A stretch of 64,000 nt of DNA. It comes from Candidatus Brachythrix odensensis (GTDB lineage: Bacteria > Chloroflexota > Anaerolineae > J036 > Brachytrichaceae). The stretch is taken from positions 372,001 through 436,000 of the forward strand of contig JADKDT010000002.1 of assembly GCA_016714465.1 (NCBI GenBank), in the 5' to 3' direction. Position numbers and translations under genes: made by a program. Below the pieces are notes generated by a model. That model was given only the letters and a program-made list of their open reading frames with translations. It searched no databases and had not been told where the DNA came from. Below are positions 6,845 through 16,276 of this stretch, piece after piece; position 1 is the first letter of the stretch, and each line of letters begins with the position of its first letter.

Positions 6845-7915
6845 ATGGCTCGTTGGGCGGTGATCCGGAGTGCGGCCGCAGTCGCGCTCACGCTAAACGT
6901 GTGCGCCTGTGCCGCATCCGGATCGCCGACTGCTCCCGTCGCGACGGCGACGCCCGCCGCGACGGGCCGCTTCTACACCCGGGGCGCAAAGATCATCGAT
7001 CCCAAGGGAAAGGTCTTTGTCGCCCGGGGCGCCAATATCAACGGCCCGGCCTACCACTTCCGCAGCGACCCGATTGAGAACCCCGGGCCGCTTGGGATGT
7101 CCAGCCTGGACATGATCGCGAACTGCTGGAAGTTCAACATCGTCCGGGTCAACACCTTCGCCTCGTCGATGCTGCTGTATCCCGAGGATTTCGACCGCAT
7201 CGTCAAGGCCTTCACCGAGCGCGGAATCGTGGTCATGATCGAGCCGCACGACTACACCGGGCGCTACCCCAGCCCCGACGTGGAAATGAAGATGCTTGCC
7301 GGCGGACACCGCACCCTGGCGGCACGCTACAAGGACAATCCCTACGTCTGGTTCAACGTGATGAACGAGCCCAACGCCGAGAAACCCGAACAGGCCCGTG
7401 ACCTGTGGGTGGAAACGCATCGAACACTCATCCGGGCGATTCGGGAGACCGGGGCGGACAACATCATCGTCGCCGACGCGCACGGATGGGGTCAGGACAA
7501 CCGCGGCGGATCCGGTTCATCGATTCTGAATTGGGGCGGGGAGTTGCAGAACTTCGACAACAAAGCGCAACCCAACATCGTCTTCAGCCTGCACGTGTAT
7601 GAACTGTGGAACAACGCCGACCAGGCCTTTGCCGAGTACTTCGACACTGCGGCGGCCAAGGGGCTGCCCCTGATCGTGGGGGAGTTCGGCATGCTGAACG
7701 GCCCGCGCGACACCCTGCCCGCCAGCACGTCGATGATGGCGGCGGCAAAGCCGCGCGGGATCGGCTGGCTGGTCTGGCATTTCGATGGCGGCGACACCAA
7801 TGACCTCACCCTGCCCTCGACCGGCGGCTGGATGATCGACGATTGCGCAGCACCGGCCAACCTCACCCCGCTCGGGCGACTGGTGTGGGATGGCGCGCCG
7901 CCCGGGACGAAGTAG
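6845..7915 (+). CDS. Glycoside hydrolase family 5 lipoprotein (mannanase/glucanase-like)
   Basis: 356 residues: a signal peptide with a lipobox-like VCAC (Cys22), a short Ala/Pro/Thr linker, then a GH5 TIM barrel from about residue 41 (GRFYTRGAKIIDPKGKVFVARGANIN). The catalytic acid/base is Glu175 in FNVMNEPN and the nucleophile is Glu280 in LIVGEFGM; conserved barrel residues SLHVYELW also fit. It should act outside the membrane, cleaving beta-1,4 backbones to oligosaccharides for the ABC importer just upstream. Linkage to a GH2 beta-mannosidase suggests mannan or glucomannan, but subfamily cannot be fixed by eye. The start codon immediately follows the permease stop, so translation is likely coupled. 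Confidence 0.85.
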   Translation: MARWAVIRSAAAVALTLNVCACAASGSPTAPVATATPAATGRFYTRGAKIIDPKGKVFVARGANINGPAYHFRSDPIENPGPLGMSSLDMIANCWKFNIVRVNTFASSMLLYPEDFDRIVKAFTERGIVVMIEPHDYTGRYPSPDVEMKMLAGGHRTLAARYKDNPYVWFNVMNEPNAEKPEQARDLWVETHRTLIRAIRETGADNIIVADAHGWGQDNRGGSGSSILNWGGELQNFDNKAQPNIVFSLHVYELWNNADQAFAEYFDTAAAKGLPLIVGEFGMLNGPRDTLPASTSMMAAAKPRGIGWLVWHFDGGDTNDLTLPSTGGWMIDDCAAPANLTPLGRLVWDGAPPGTK

Positions 7916-7919
7916 ATTT

Positions 7920-9155
7920 ATGGACAACGCAGCAAGACCACCGTCCGCGCAGACTGCCACACGCCGGACGCTCATCGGAATCTGGGCAGCATGGGCGGCC
8001 GCGTTGCTGGTCTTCCAGGCCATCGTGCCGATGCGGCTGGAGCTGACCCGTCCGGACAGCGCCCTCGGCTGGACGCCCAACGAGACCCGCCGCACGAGCC
8101 AGAACGACAAGCCCTATTTGGTCGAGCCCTTTCTGAACGCCCAGGTCGGCTGGGATTCCGAGTTCTACCTGTCGATCGCCACGGCGGGCTACGACGACCC
8201 GCTCGTGCGCGCGGTCAAGGCCGGCGGGCGGATGCTCTCGCTCAACTACGCCTTCTTCCCGGGGTATCCGATCGCCATGGCGATCGCGGCCTGGCCGATC
8301 CGCTGGATCGGTTTGACTCAGATCGCGGGCTCGACCCTGGGCGGCGTGGTTGTCTCGCTCGTGGCCGCTCTGTTCGCGATGTTCGCCATCGTTGAGCTGA
8401 CGGGCAAGGACCCGGACAATCGCGCGGATGGCATCCGGGCGGCGACCTATTTGCTCATCTTCCCGAGCGGTTTCTTCCTCGCCCAGGTATTTACCGAATC
8501 GCTCTTTCTCGCTTTGGCCCTGTGGTGCCTGGTCTTTGCCCGGCGCGGGAATTGGCTGGCCGCGGGCGCGCTGGCGGTTGGCGTCACACTCACCCGCGCA
8601 ACCGGTGTTGCGCTTGTCGTCCCGCTCGCCTACCTGGCCTGGCAGGCCTGGGACAGCGCAGCCGGACGCGCCCGAGTGCTGTCCATTCTGGCCGCCGCAG
8701 TCCCCGTCATCGTGTTCGCCGCCTGGCGCATTTCGCCGCTGGGCCAATCTTTCGCTGCGGTGGAACAAGCCTGGTTTGGGCGCGAATTCCTGTCGATTGG
8801 CAAGTCCTTCTACAACGCCTATCAGGCCGTGGTGCAGATGACCAGCAAGAACACCCAGGCCACGATCTACTTCGCGCTGGAGTTCGCCGCCATCGCCCTC
8901 GCTGCGGCGGGCTGCATCGGGGTGGCCCGCCGCCACCCCGACATCGCGCTGTTCAGCGCGGCGGTGCTCGTGGGCTCGCTCACCAGCGGCTACATCCAGA
9001 GCATGGTCCGCTACACCCTGACCATGCCCGCCATGTTCTTTTGGCTGGCCCAGCTCGGGCGGCGCCCGGCCTTTGACCGGGGCTGGTCGTTCGCCAGCAC
9101 GCTGCTGCTGGGCATGCTTGCCATGCTCTTTACGTTTGACATGTGGGTGGCCTGA
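7920..9155 (+). CDS. PIG-V-like polytopic mannosyltransferase
   Basis: About 411 residues, mostly hydrophobic, with about ten membrane segments. The family signature is clear: GWDSEFYLSIATAGY with the catalytic-type Asp, FFPGYPIAM and FPSGFFLAQVFTESLFLALA, as in bacterial relatives of the GPI mannosyltransferase PIG-V. Such GT-C enzymes use lipid-linked sugar donors on the outer face of the membrane. It starts four bases after the GH5 stop and is followed closely by GH1, so it is embedded in a catabolic operon, an unusual place for a biosynthetic glycosyltransferase. The ATG at 7920 was chosen over 7890, which would overlap the GH5 gene. Donor and acceptor are unknown. Confidence 0.8.
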   Translation: MDNAARPPSAQTATRRTLIGIWAAWAAALLVFQAIVPMRLELTRPDSALGWTPNETRRTSQNDKPYLVEPFLNAQVGWDSEFYLSIATAGYDDPLVRAVKAGGRMLSLNYAFFPGYPIAMAIAAWPIRWIGLTQIAGSTLGGVVVSLVAALFAMFAIVELTGKDPDNRADGIRAATYLLIFPSGFFLAQVFTESLFLALALWCLVFARRGNWLAAGALAVGVTLTRATGVALVVPLAYLAWQAWDSAAGRARVLSILAAAVPVIVFAAWRISPLGQSFAAVEQAWFGREFLSIGKSFYNAYQAVVQMTSKNTQATIYFALEFAAIALAAAGCIGVARRHPDIALFSAAVLVGSLTSGYIQSMVRYTLTMPAMFFWLAQLGRRPAFDRGWSFASTLLLGMLAMLFTFDMWVA

Positions 9156-9178
9156 ACGCCGCCCTGAAGGAGACTCTG

Positions 9179-10525
9179 ATGACATCGCAACCCTTTCCGG
9201 CCGGTTTTGTGTGGGGGACGGCCACCTCGTCGTATCAGATCGAAGGCGCCGTCAACGAAGACGGCCGCGGACGCTCGATCTGGGATGACTTCGCGCACAC
9301 GCCCGGGAAGACCAAGGACGGCGGCACGGGCGACGTGGCTGTCGACCACTACCATCGCTACCCCGATGACATCGCCCTGATGAAATCGCTGGGCGTCAAG
9401 GCCTATCGTTTCTCGACCGCCTGGCCGCGCATCCTGCCCGACGGCCAGGGCCGCATCGAACCCCGCGGTCTGGATTTCTACAGCCGCCTCGTGGACGATC
9501 TGCTCACGGCCGGCATTGAGCCCTATCTCACGCTCTATCACTGGGATCTTCCTTCGGCCCTGCAGGCGCATGGCGGATGGGCCAATCGCGACATCGCCGG
9601 CCAGTTCGCTGACTACGCCGCGATTGTCACCCGCGCCCTGGGCGACCGGGTGACGAACTGGATCACCTTGAACGAGCCGTGGTGCGTGGCCTTTCTCAGC
9701 CACGAGATCGGCGAACACGCGCCCGGCCTGAAGGATCGCGCTATGGCGATGCGGGCCGCCCACCACTGCAATCTGGCCCATGGTCTGGGCGTGCAGGCAA
9801 TTCGGGCGGCCACACCCCGCCCGGCCGACACCCGGGTTGGCGTGACCTTGAACTATTCCACCGTCCTGCCCCTGACCGACAGCGAAGCCGACCGTCGCGC
9901 GGCAAATCTTGTGCACCAGCACGATCCGTTCTGGTCCTGGTTCACCAAGCCGATCTTCACCGGCGCCTACGGTCCGGTCTGGCCGCCGTTGACCCCGACC
10001 GACGCGCCGGAAATCCGCCCCGGCGACATGGCGTCGATTTGCCAGCGCCTGGACTTCCTCGGCGTCAACTACTACACACCGATTCGGATGAAAGATCGGG
10101 ATGGGATGCCGGAATACACGCGCAATCCGGGCGCAGAGTACACCTTGATGGATTGGGAAGTGGAACCCGAGGGCCTGCGCCGGCTTCTGCGCGACCTTAA
10201 ATCGGTCACCGGCGGCCACGTCCCATTGTACATCACGGAGAATGGCGCGTCGTTCGTCGATGCGGCCAATGAATCCGGCCAGATTCACGACCCGCGCCGC
10301 ATCGCCTATCTGCGCGGGCACCTCGACGCATGCCGCCAGGCAATCGCCGAGGGCGTGGATCTGCGTGGCTACTTCGTCTGGTCGCTGATGGATAATTTCG
10401 AATGGGCGCACGGCTATCAGCAGTACTTTGGCGTGGTGCATGTCGACTACGCCACTCAGAAGCGCACCATCAAAGACAGCGGCTACTTCTTCCGCGACGT
10501 CATCGCCGCCAACGCTATTCTGTAG
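9179..10525 (+). CDS. Glycoside hydrolase family 1 beta-glycosidase
   Basis: About 448 residues, full length for GH1. The N-terminal signature FVWGTATSSYQIEGA is present, the acid/base Glu166 lies in ITLNEPW and the nucleophile Glu354 in YITENGA. The aglycone-side segment WSLMDNFEWAHGY is also conserved. There is no signal peptide, so it acts in the cytoplasm, hydrolysing imported beta-glucosides or mixed manno/gluco-oligosaccharides. An AAGGAG ribosome site seven bases upstream fixes the ATG at 9179. It follows the PIG-V-like gene by 23 bases. Confidence 0.93.
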   Translation: MTSQPFPAGFVWGTATSSYQIEGAVNEDGRGRSIWDDFAHTPGKTKDGGTGDVAVDHYHRYPDDIALMKSLGVKAYRFSTAWPRILPDGQGRIEPRGLDFYSRLVDDLLTAGIEPYLTLYHWDLPSALQAHGGWANRDIAGQFADYAAIVTRALGDRVTNWITLNEPWCVAFLSHEIGEHAPGLKDRAMAMRAAHHCNLAHGLGVQAIRAATPRPADTRVGVTLNYSTVLPLTDSEADRRAANLVHQHDPFWSWFTKPIFTGAYGPVWPPLTPTDAPEIRPGDMASICQRLDFLGVNYYTPIRMKDRDGMPEYTRNPGAEYTLMDWEVEPEGLRRLLRDLKSVTGGHVPLYITENGASFVDAANESGQIHDPRRIAYLRGHLDACRQAIAEGVDLRGYFVWSLMDNFEWAHGYQQYFGVVHVDYATQKRTIKDSGYFFRDVIAANAIL

Positions 10526-10532
10526 TTGACAC

Positions 10533-10577
10533 TCCCGATCCCAATATTCCGGCTCCGCCGGAATATTGGGATCGGGA
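10533..10577. repeat. Intergenic palindrome, CCGGCTCCGCCGG core
   Basis: Perfect 21-bp stem (10533-10553 with 10557-10577) and TCC triloop. It fills the 85-bp gap between the GH1 and isomerase genes, inside an otherwise co-directional operon. No T-tract follows. Confidence 0.85.
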
Positions 10578-10610
10578 ATATCCCTGGCAGCGCGCGCAGC
10601 AAGCCACCTC

Positions 10611-11426
10611 ATGAACATCATCAGTTTCAACTCCGCCAATTTTGTCGCCCGCGAAATCAACTATTCCATGACCGAAGGCTGGATGCAGGGCGATGCCGCC
10701 ACCCAGGCCTGGTATCGCCCGGCGGACACTTTTTCGGCGCGCTTCGGGGCGATGCTGGATGATGTCGTCGCGTTGGGCTTCGGCGCTATCGATCTGTGGC
10801 TCGCCCACCTCCATCCGGACTGGGCCAGCGACCAGCACATCGCCCTGGCCCGCCAGGCCCTCGATGCGCGGCAACTCAGCGTGGCCACTCTGGCCGGTTT
10901 TGGCGACACGCGCGAGCAGGTGATTCGAGCGTGCGACATCGCCACAGGGCTGGGCACAACCACCTTTGGCCACGGGGCCCGGATCGTCGATCGCGATCAC
11001 GCCTTCGTCGTCGAGGCGCTCGGATCGCGCGGGCTGCGCCTTGGAATCGAGAACCACCCTGAGAAAACCCCGGCGATTCTGCGCGACCGGATCGGCGATG
11101 GCCAGGGCGTGATCGGCGCGATGATCGACACGGGCTGGTTTGGCACGCAGGGCTACAACGCCGCCCAGGCGATCGTCGAACTCAAGGACGTGCTCTTTGG
11201 CGTGCATCTGAAGGACGTGCTCGGAGCGGGCGCCCACCACACCTGCCGCTTCGGTCAGGGGGTGGTGCCGGTGCGGGCCTGCGCGCAGGCGCTGCGCCGG
11301 ATTGGCTACACCCTGCCGATATCCGTCGAGCATGAACCTGAGCGGGCTGATCCGCGCGAAGACGTCCGGGCCAGCGCCGCCCTCCTGCGCGGCTGGATGG
11401 AAGAACCTCTTCAACATCCATCATGA
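10611..11426 (+). CDS. Sugar phosphate isomerase/epimerase (xylose isomerase-like TIM barrel)
   Basis: About 271 residues of the AP-endonuclease-2/IolE-like superfamily. Metal-ligand-type segments are visible: GLRLGIENHPEKTP (Glu), GAMIDTGWFG (Asp), FGVHLKDVLG (His) and ISVEHEPE (Glu). These enzymes isomerise or epimerise sugars using a divalent metal. The ATG at 10611 lies after the palindrome. Its TGA overlaps the next gene's ATG by four bases (ATGA), so it is translationally coupled to the Gfo/Idh dehydrogenase, a frequent pairing in sugar-modification routes. The exact substrate is unknown. Confidence 0.82.
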   Translation: MNIISFNSANFVAREINYSMTEGWMQGDAATQAWYRPADTFSARFGAMLDDVVALGFGAIDLWLAHLHPDWASDQHIALARQALDARQLSVATLAGFGDTREQVIRACDIATGLGTTTFGHGARIVDRDHAFVVEALGSRGLRLGIENHPEKTPAILRDRIGDGQGVIGAMIDTGWFGTQGYNAAQAIVELKDVLFGVHLKDVLGAGAHHTCRFGQGVVPVRACAQALRRIGYTLPISVEHEPERADPREDVRASAALLRGWMEEPLQHPS

Positions 11427-12502
11427 ATAACCCACCCACGACCATCGCCATCATCGGTTGCGGCAACATCGCCGGACCGTATACCCAGGACATTGCCCGC
11501 CACCCGCACCTGCGGCTCAAGGGCGTCACCGACATCGACCTGGCCCGCGCTCAGGCCCTGGCTGACAAGGCTGGCTGCGCCGTCTATCCGAGCGTGGAAG
11601 CCATCCTGGCCGACCCCGACGTATCGGTCGTCGTCAACCTGACGATCTTCGAGGCGCATTACGAGATCACCCGGCGCGCGCTCGAAGCCGGCAAACATGT
11701 CTACAGCGAGAAGCCGCTGGCCTTGAACGTCGCCGATGCCCAGGCGCTTGTTGCCCTTGCAGCGGAACGCGGGCTGCGCCTGGGCTGTTCGCCGTTTGTC
11801 CATCTGGGCGAGGCCCAGCAGACGGCCTGGAAGCTCATCCGCGACGGCCGGCTCGGCCAGGTGCGGGTCGCCTATGCCGAGGTCAACCATGGCCGGATCG
11901 AAACCTGGCACCCGAACCCCGTCCCGTTCTATGCCGTCGGGCCGTTATGGGACGTCGGGGTGTATCCGCTCACCTTGCTCACGACGATGCTCGGGCCTGC
12001 CCGCTCGGTGACGGCCGCCGGGCGAGTCGTCATGCCAGACCGGGTAACGAAGGATGGGACCCCATATCGGGTGACTACGCCAGACTTTGTCATCGCCGCG
12101 ATCGAGCACGCTGGCGGCGCGATCTCGCGTCTGACGGCCAGTTTTTACGTCAGTCATCGCTCATCCCGCCAGAAGTCAGGCCTGGAGTTTCATGGCGACA
12201 TCGGCTCACTCGCCCTGGAAAGTTGGGCGGCCTTTGATTCGCCCGTGCTGGCTGCGAACTTTGGCGAAGAGCTCATGCCAGTGGAGCTTATCGCGCCCAC
12301 GGTGGGCGGCACGCCGTGGGGAACGGGTATCGCCGAACTTGCCCTGGCGATCGCTGAGGATCGTCCGCAGCGGGTCACCGGCGATCAGGCCGCCCACATC
12401 GTGGAGATCCTCGAAGCGATCTCCACGTCAATGCGCACCGAACGCCCGGTGGCCGTCCACTCCGGATTTCCATCACCCGTGCCCATGCCCTGGGCTGTCT
12501 GA
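11423..12502 (+). CDS. Gfo/Idh/MocA-family NAD(P)-dependent oxidoreductase
   Basis: 359 residues. The N-terminal Rossmann fold opens with IAIIGCGNIAGPY (GxGxxA-type dinucleotide site). The conserved EKP motif in YSEKPLALN near residue 95 marks the active-site lysine of this family. The C-terminal alpha/beta domain begins with EVNHGRIETWHPNP. Members oxidise sugar hydroxyls, often reversibly, and work with TIM-barrel isomerases like the gene overlapping it by four bases. No export signal. Confidence 0.88.
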   Translation: MNNPPTTIAIIGCGNIAGPYTQDIARHPHLRLKGVTDIDLARAQALADKAGCAVYPSVEAILADPDVSVVVNLTIFEAHYEITRRALEAGKHVYSEKPLALNVADAQALVALAAERGLRLGCSPFVHLGEAQQTAWKLIRDGRLGQVRVAYAEVNHGRIETWHPNPVPFYAVGPLWDVGVYPLTLLTTMLGPARSVTAAGRVVMPDRVTKDGTPYRVTTPDFVIAAIEHAGGAISRLTASFYVSHRSSRQKSGLEFHGDIGSLALESWAAFDSPVLAANFGEELMPVELIAPTVGGTPWGTGIAELALAIAEDRPQRVTGDQAAHIVEILEAISTSMRTERPVAVHSGFPSPVPMPWAV

Positions 12503-12598
12503 CTCTTCATGCATCCAAGTTCTATGCGCGCCTCCGCGTTCTCGGCGTGAGACGTGCGGGTATCAGGAACGTTTGGTAACTCACTTTGAGAGGCAAGC

Positions 12599-15076
12599 AT
12601 GCGAAAATTAGCGCTTGATACCGGTTGGACGTTCAAACAGCGCGATCCCACACGCGTACCGGCCGCGGATGCGGCCCATGTGAGTGGCTGGCTGCCTGCC
12701 AATGTGCCCGGCGGTGTCCACCTCGACCTGATCGCCGCCGGCCAGCTCGAAGATCCCTTTGTCGACATGCGCGAGAAGACGAGCCAATGGGTCGGTGAAC
12801 GTGATTGGTGGTACCGCTGCAGGTTCACCCCGCCCGAGCTGCGCCCGGGCGAGCGCGCAACGCTCGATTTTGAGGGCCTCGACACATTCGCCACGGTGTG
12901 GGTCAATGGGCTCCCGGCCGCGACCAGCGACAACATGTTCGTGCCGCTGCAGATCGACGTCACCCGCATGCTGCAACCCGGCGAGAACGAGGTGCTGCTC
13001 CTGTTTGAGTCGGCGCTCCGAATCGGGCATGCGCTCGAGTCGCGCTACGGGCAGCGGGCTGTGTGGAACGGCGATGCCAGCCGGGTCTTTGTGCGCAAGG
13101 CCCAGTATCACTACGGCTGGGACTGGGGCCCGATCCTGATGGCGGCGGGCGTGTGGCGGCCGGTCGCGCTCGGCCTTTCGCCCGCCCGCATCGATGACGC
13201 GCACGTCGAAACACGGCTGAATGCTGGGCGCAGCGCGGCCGCGATCAACGTAACGGTAAATGTCTCGGGCGCGGCGAATGCCGTCGCGGTTGAAATTGTC
13301 GACCCGGACGGGCGCGTCGTCGCCGCGGGCGAGGATGCCGCCCGCAACGGCCAGGCCCGCATCGCGCTCGGAGTTGATGGCGCCCGTCTGTGGCAGCCGC
13401 GAGGATATGGCGAACAGGCGTTGTACACCGCCCGGGTTGTTCTGCGCGACGCGGCCAGCGCCATCGTCGATTCGACCACCCGACGCTTCGGCTTGCGTGA
13501 TGTGCGGCTCGTCCAGGCGCCGGTCCGCGGCGAGCCAGGCTCAAGTTTCACCTTCGAGGTGAATGGGGTGGAGCTGTTCTGCGGCGGGGCGAACTGGATC
13601 CCGGCCGACAACTTCACCACCCGGATTGACCCCGCCCGTTATCGGCGCTGGCTTGAGCTCGCGGCGAACGCCAACATGCGCATGGTCCGGGTGTGGGGCG
13701 GCGGCATCTTCGAAGAGGATGTCTTCTACGATTTGTGCGACGAGCTCGGCCTGCTGGTCTGGCAGGACTTCTTGTTTGGATGCGGGATGTACCCCGCCCA
13801 CCCCGAGTTCATCGATAGCGTGCGGCGCGAGGCCGAAGCCCAGGTTCGCCGGTTGCGCCACCACCCCAGCCTGGCCCTGTGGGCGGGCAACAATGAGGAC
13901 TACCAGATTGCCGAGTCCACCCGCGCCTATGACCCCGCCTTTCAGGGCGATTTCACCCAGACCGCATTTCCCGGCCGCGAACTCTATGAGCGCACCCTGC
14001 CAGAGGTCGTCGCCCGCCTCGATCCAGGCCGGGCTTACTGGCCCGGCAGCCCATACACCCCGAACGGTCCGACCAGCGACCAGACCGTTGGCGACAGGCA
14101 CACCTGGGACGTGTGGCACGGCGCAATGGCCGACTACCAGGACTACCCGCGCCTGGAGGGCCGCTTCGTCAGCGAGTTCGGGATGGCGTCCGCGCCGCGC
14201 CGCGCCCTGATCGACCGATACGTCTCGGCATCCGAGCGCGCGCCGCGCAGCGAAACGATGGACTGGCACAACAAGGCCGAGGGCGGACCGAGACGCATCG
14301 CGACTTACATGATCCGGAACATCTGCGCTGCCGAGCCAACCGACCTGGACGATTACATCTACCTGTCCCAGTTCAACCAGGCCGAGGCGATGACTTACGC
14401 CTTTGCGGGCTGGCGTCGGCGCTGGGGGACGCCCGGCGGACGGGCTGTTTCGGGCGCGCTGGTGTGGCAGCTCAATGACTGCTGGCCGGTGACGAGCTGG
14501 GCGATCGCCGACTATGACGCCGTTCCAAAACCCGCCTGGTATGCGACCCGGCGCGCGCTGGCCCCGATCGCGCTAGGCCTGCGTCGTCGGGGCGGCCAGG
14601 CCGAAGCCTGGGTGGTGAATGAATCACCGATAGACGTATCGTTTGATCTCCAGGTCCGTACGTGGGCGTTGGACGGCGCGCCGCGGCGTGTGTCGCAGCG
14701 GCCGGTGACGGCCCTCGCCAACGCCGCGACAGAAATCGACATTGACATCACTCCTCTCGGAGACGATGAGGTTCTCTCGTTACGCGCCGTAGCCTCCGGG
14801 TATCCCCTGGCAGCCAGCGCGTGGCGCGAGCCCTACAAGAGCCTGGTCCTGCCCGACCCGGGCCTGCTTATCACCCGCAGCGGGCCCGACTCGCTCAAAG
14901 TGAGCGCGGCCCGGCCGGCCAAGGGCGTCTGGCTGGAGGCCCCCGGACCTGACATCGAATGGAGCGACAACTTCCTCGATTTGTGCCCGGGTGACGCGCT
15001 GGAAATCCACGCGCCGGGCCTGGGCGATCGGCCTGTGTCGGCCCGCTGGCTTGGTGACCGGCGGTTCTCCGCCTAA
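12599..15076 (+). CDS. Glycoside hydrolase family 2 beta-mannosidase
   Basis: 825 residues, a normal length for cytoplasmic beta-mannosidases. Domains in order: jelly-roll sugar-binding domain (DTGWTFKQRDPT onward), Ig-like domain, and TIM barrel with the beta-mannosidase hallmark KAQYHYGWDWGP near residue 165. The acid/base is Glu433 in WAGNNED and the nucleophile Glu526 in VSEFGMAS; C-terminal beta domains follow. It releases mannose from the non-reducing end of imported beta-manno-oligosaccharides. This is the strongest evidence that the locus handles mannans. The ATG at 12599 has a GAGAGG just upstream. No signal peptide. Confidence 0.9.
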   Translation: MRKLALDTGWTFKQRDPTRVPAADAAHVSGWLPANVPGGVHLDLIAAGQLEDPFVDMREKTSQWVGERDWWYRCRFTPPELRPGERATLDFEGLDTFATVWVNGLPAATSDNMFVPLQIDVTRMLQPGENEVLLLFESALRIGHALESRYGQRAVWNGDASRVFVRKAQYHYGWDWGPILMAAGVWRPVALGLSPARIDDAHVETRLNAGRSAAAINVTVNVSGAANAVAVEIVDPDGRVVAAGEDAARNGQARIALGVDGARLWQPRGYGEQALYTARVVLRDAASAIVDSTTRRFGLRDVRLVQAPVRGEPGSSFTFEVNGVELFCGGANWIPADNFTTRIDPARYRRWLELAANANMRMVRVWGGGIFEEDVFYDLCDELGLLVWQDFLFGCGMYPAHPEFIDSVRREAEAQVRRLRHHPSLALWAGNNEDYQIAESTRAYDPAFQGDFTQTAFPGRELYERTLPEVVARLDPGRAYWPGSPYTPNGPTSDQTVGDRHTWDVWHGAMADYQDYPRLEGRFVSEFGMASAPRRALIDRYVSASERAPRSETMDWHNKAEGGPRRIATYMIRNICAAEPTDLDDYIYLSQFNQAEAMTYAFAGWRRRWGTPGGRAVSGALVWQLNDCWPVTSWAIADYDAVPKPAWYATRRALAPIALGLRRRGGQAEAWVVNESPIDVSFDLQVRTWALDGAPRRVSQRPVTALANAATEIDIDITPLGDDEVLSLRAVASGYPLAASAWREPYKSLVLPDPGLLITRSGPDSLKVSAARPAKGVWLEAPGPDIEWSDNFLDLCPGDALEIHAPGLGDRPVSARWLGDRRFSA

Positions 15077-15095
15077 CTCTCCGCCAAGTAATGTC

Positions 15096-15138
15096 CGGAA
15101 ATTGCATTCCCCGGCTCCGGCGGGGAATGCAATTTCCG
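15096..15138. repeat. Intergenic palindrome between convergent genes
   Basis: A 17-bp perfect stem (15096-15112 with 15122-15138) encloses a slightly altered core, GGCTCCGGC. It lies between the ends of the convergent GH2 and UroD-like genes and can form a hairpin in either transcript. Confidence 0.75.
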
Positions 15139-15169
15139 AGTCATGTTCGCTGGCACGCAGGACGGAGCG

Positions 15170-16105
15170 TCAGACGGCGATCGCGCGCGCGGCCGCGACG
15201 GCAGCCAGCAGAAGGTGGTGCGGTGTATCAGATGGCAGAGCGCAGCCAGGTCCGAGCACAAGCTTCTGGGTGCCCGCCTCCAGCACGCTCGCGTGCAGGT
15301 CCGCAGCCACTTCATCTTCCGACTGCCAGTCAAAAAACTTCTCGTTCATCCCGCCGATGAGCGCCGCGGAAGTCAGCGCCCGCGCCTCGGACAGCGAGGG
15401 CGCGCTGTTGAAGTGCGACCAGCTCAGCGCCTCGCACGGGTAGTCCGCGCAACGGTCAAAACGCAGATTCATGCCATGAACATGAACCATCCGAATCATC
15501 CCCTCGGCAGCCTCGAGGATGCGCCGGTCATAGGGATCAACATACTCGGCGTACTGGGCATCGGTCAGCCCGCCCCATTCCGGTTCGACCGCCCCGTTGA
15601 TGGAGTAGAAAATCCCATCCGCGCCGGCATCCCGGAGCGCGTGCAGGTAGCCAATATGCGTTTCAGTCACGGCTTCGAGCGCAACGTGGGCCTGGGCAGG
15701 ATGCGCCAGCGCGAAGGCGAGCGACCCGCGCCCGGCTGCCCGAACGAGTGCCTGGAGCGGATTGAAGAGGGTGTCGATCAGCGGCACGTGCGGGCCAAAC
15801 GCGGTGCGCAAGCGGCGCAGACAGGTCAGTTGCGCGCTCTGAATGGGTGACGTAGGAGCGAGCGGTTCAAACCGCAGCAAGTCGGCCGGCTCCTTCAAAC
15901 CGCGTATGCCGGGCAAGGGCAGGCGATAGTCATTCATCACCTTCACAAAGTCCCAGTCATAGGCCTTCTGGAAGGCGATGTGGCGATCCGCGCTCTCCTC
16001 ACCCGTCAGGTGTTCAGACCCGAAGTGCAGCCAGGCCGAGATCGGCAGCCGGTCAATGGGTTCGCCGCGGAGCGCGGCATCGAGTCGTTCGCGTTTGGTC
16101 ATCAT
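15170..16105 (-). CDS. Uroporphyrinogen decarboxylase-family protein (URO-D superfamily)
   Basis: About 311 residues with the URO-D superfamily opening MTKRERLDAALRGEPIDRLP and a TIM-barrel pattern (DGIFYSINGA, MVHVHGMNLRF, ALIGGMNEK). The superfamily includes heme-pathway decarboxylases and many methyltransferases such as MtaA and CmuA-like proteins. This divergent member, beside sugar genes, is unlikely to be HemE. Genes of this type are often found near Gfo/Idh and sugar isomerase genes; the role there is not established. The ATG at 16105 has a GGAGAGGAG ribosome site on the minus strand. It is convergent with the GH2 gene. Confidence 0.78.
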   Translation of the reverse strand: MMTKRERLDAALRGEPIDRLPISAWLHFGSEHLTGEESADRHIAFQKAYDWDFVKVMNDYRLPLPGIRGLKEPADLLRFEPLAPTSPIQSAQLTCLRRLRTAFGPHVPLIDTLFNPLQALVRAAGRGSLAFALAHPAQAHVALEAVTETHIGYLHALRDAGADGIFYSINGAVEPEWGGLTDAQYAEYVDPYDRRILEAAEGMIRMVHVHGMNLRFDRCADYPCEALSWSHFNSAPSLSEARALTSAALIGGMNEKFFDWQSEDEVAADLHASVLEAGTQKLVLGPGCALPSDTPHHLLLAAVAAARAIAV

Positions 16106-16276
16106 GGTCTGCTCCTCTCCGGAAGGCCAAATCGGCCATCGGTACCTTGAGATCATACCCCCCGCGCTAGCGATCGAAAACGGCGATCCAATCCGCGCGA
16201 ATCTGCCGAAATCCGTGGATAAGACCAGCCGCGCCCATGACGGACCGAGCGGGATTGGACCTGGATCGATCCGTGT

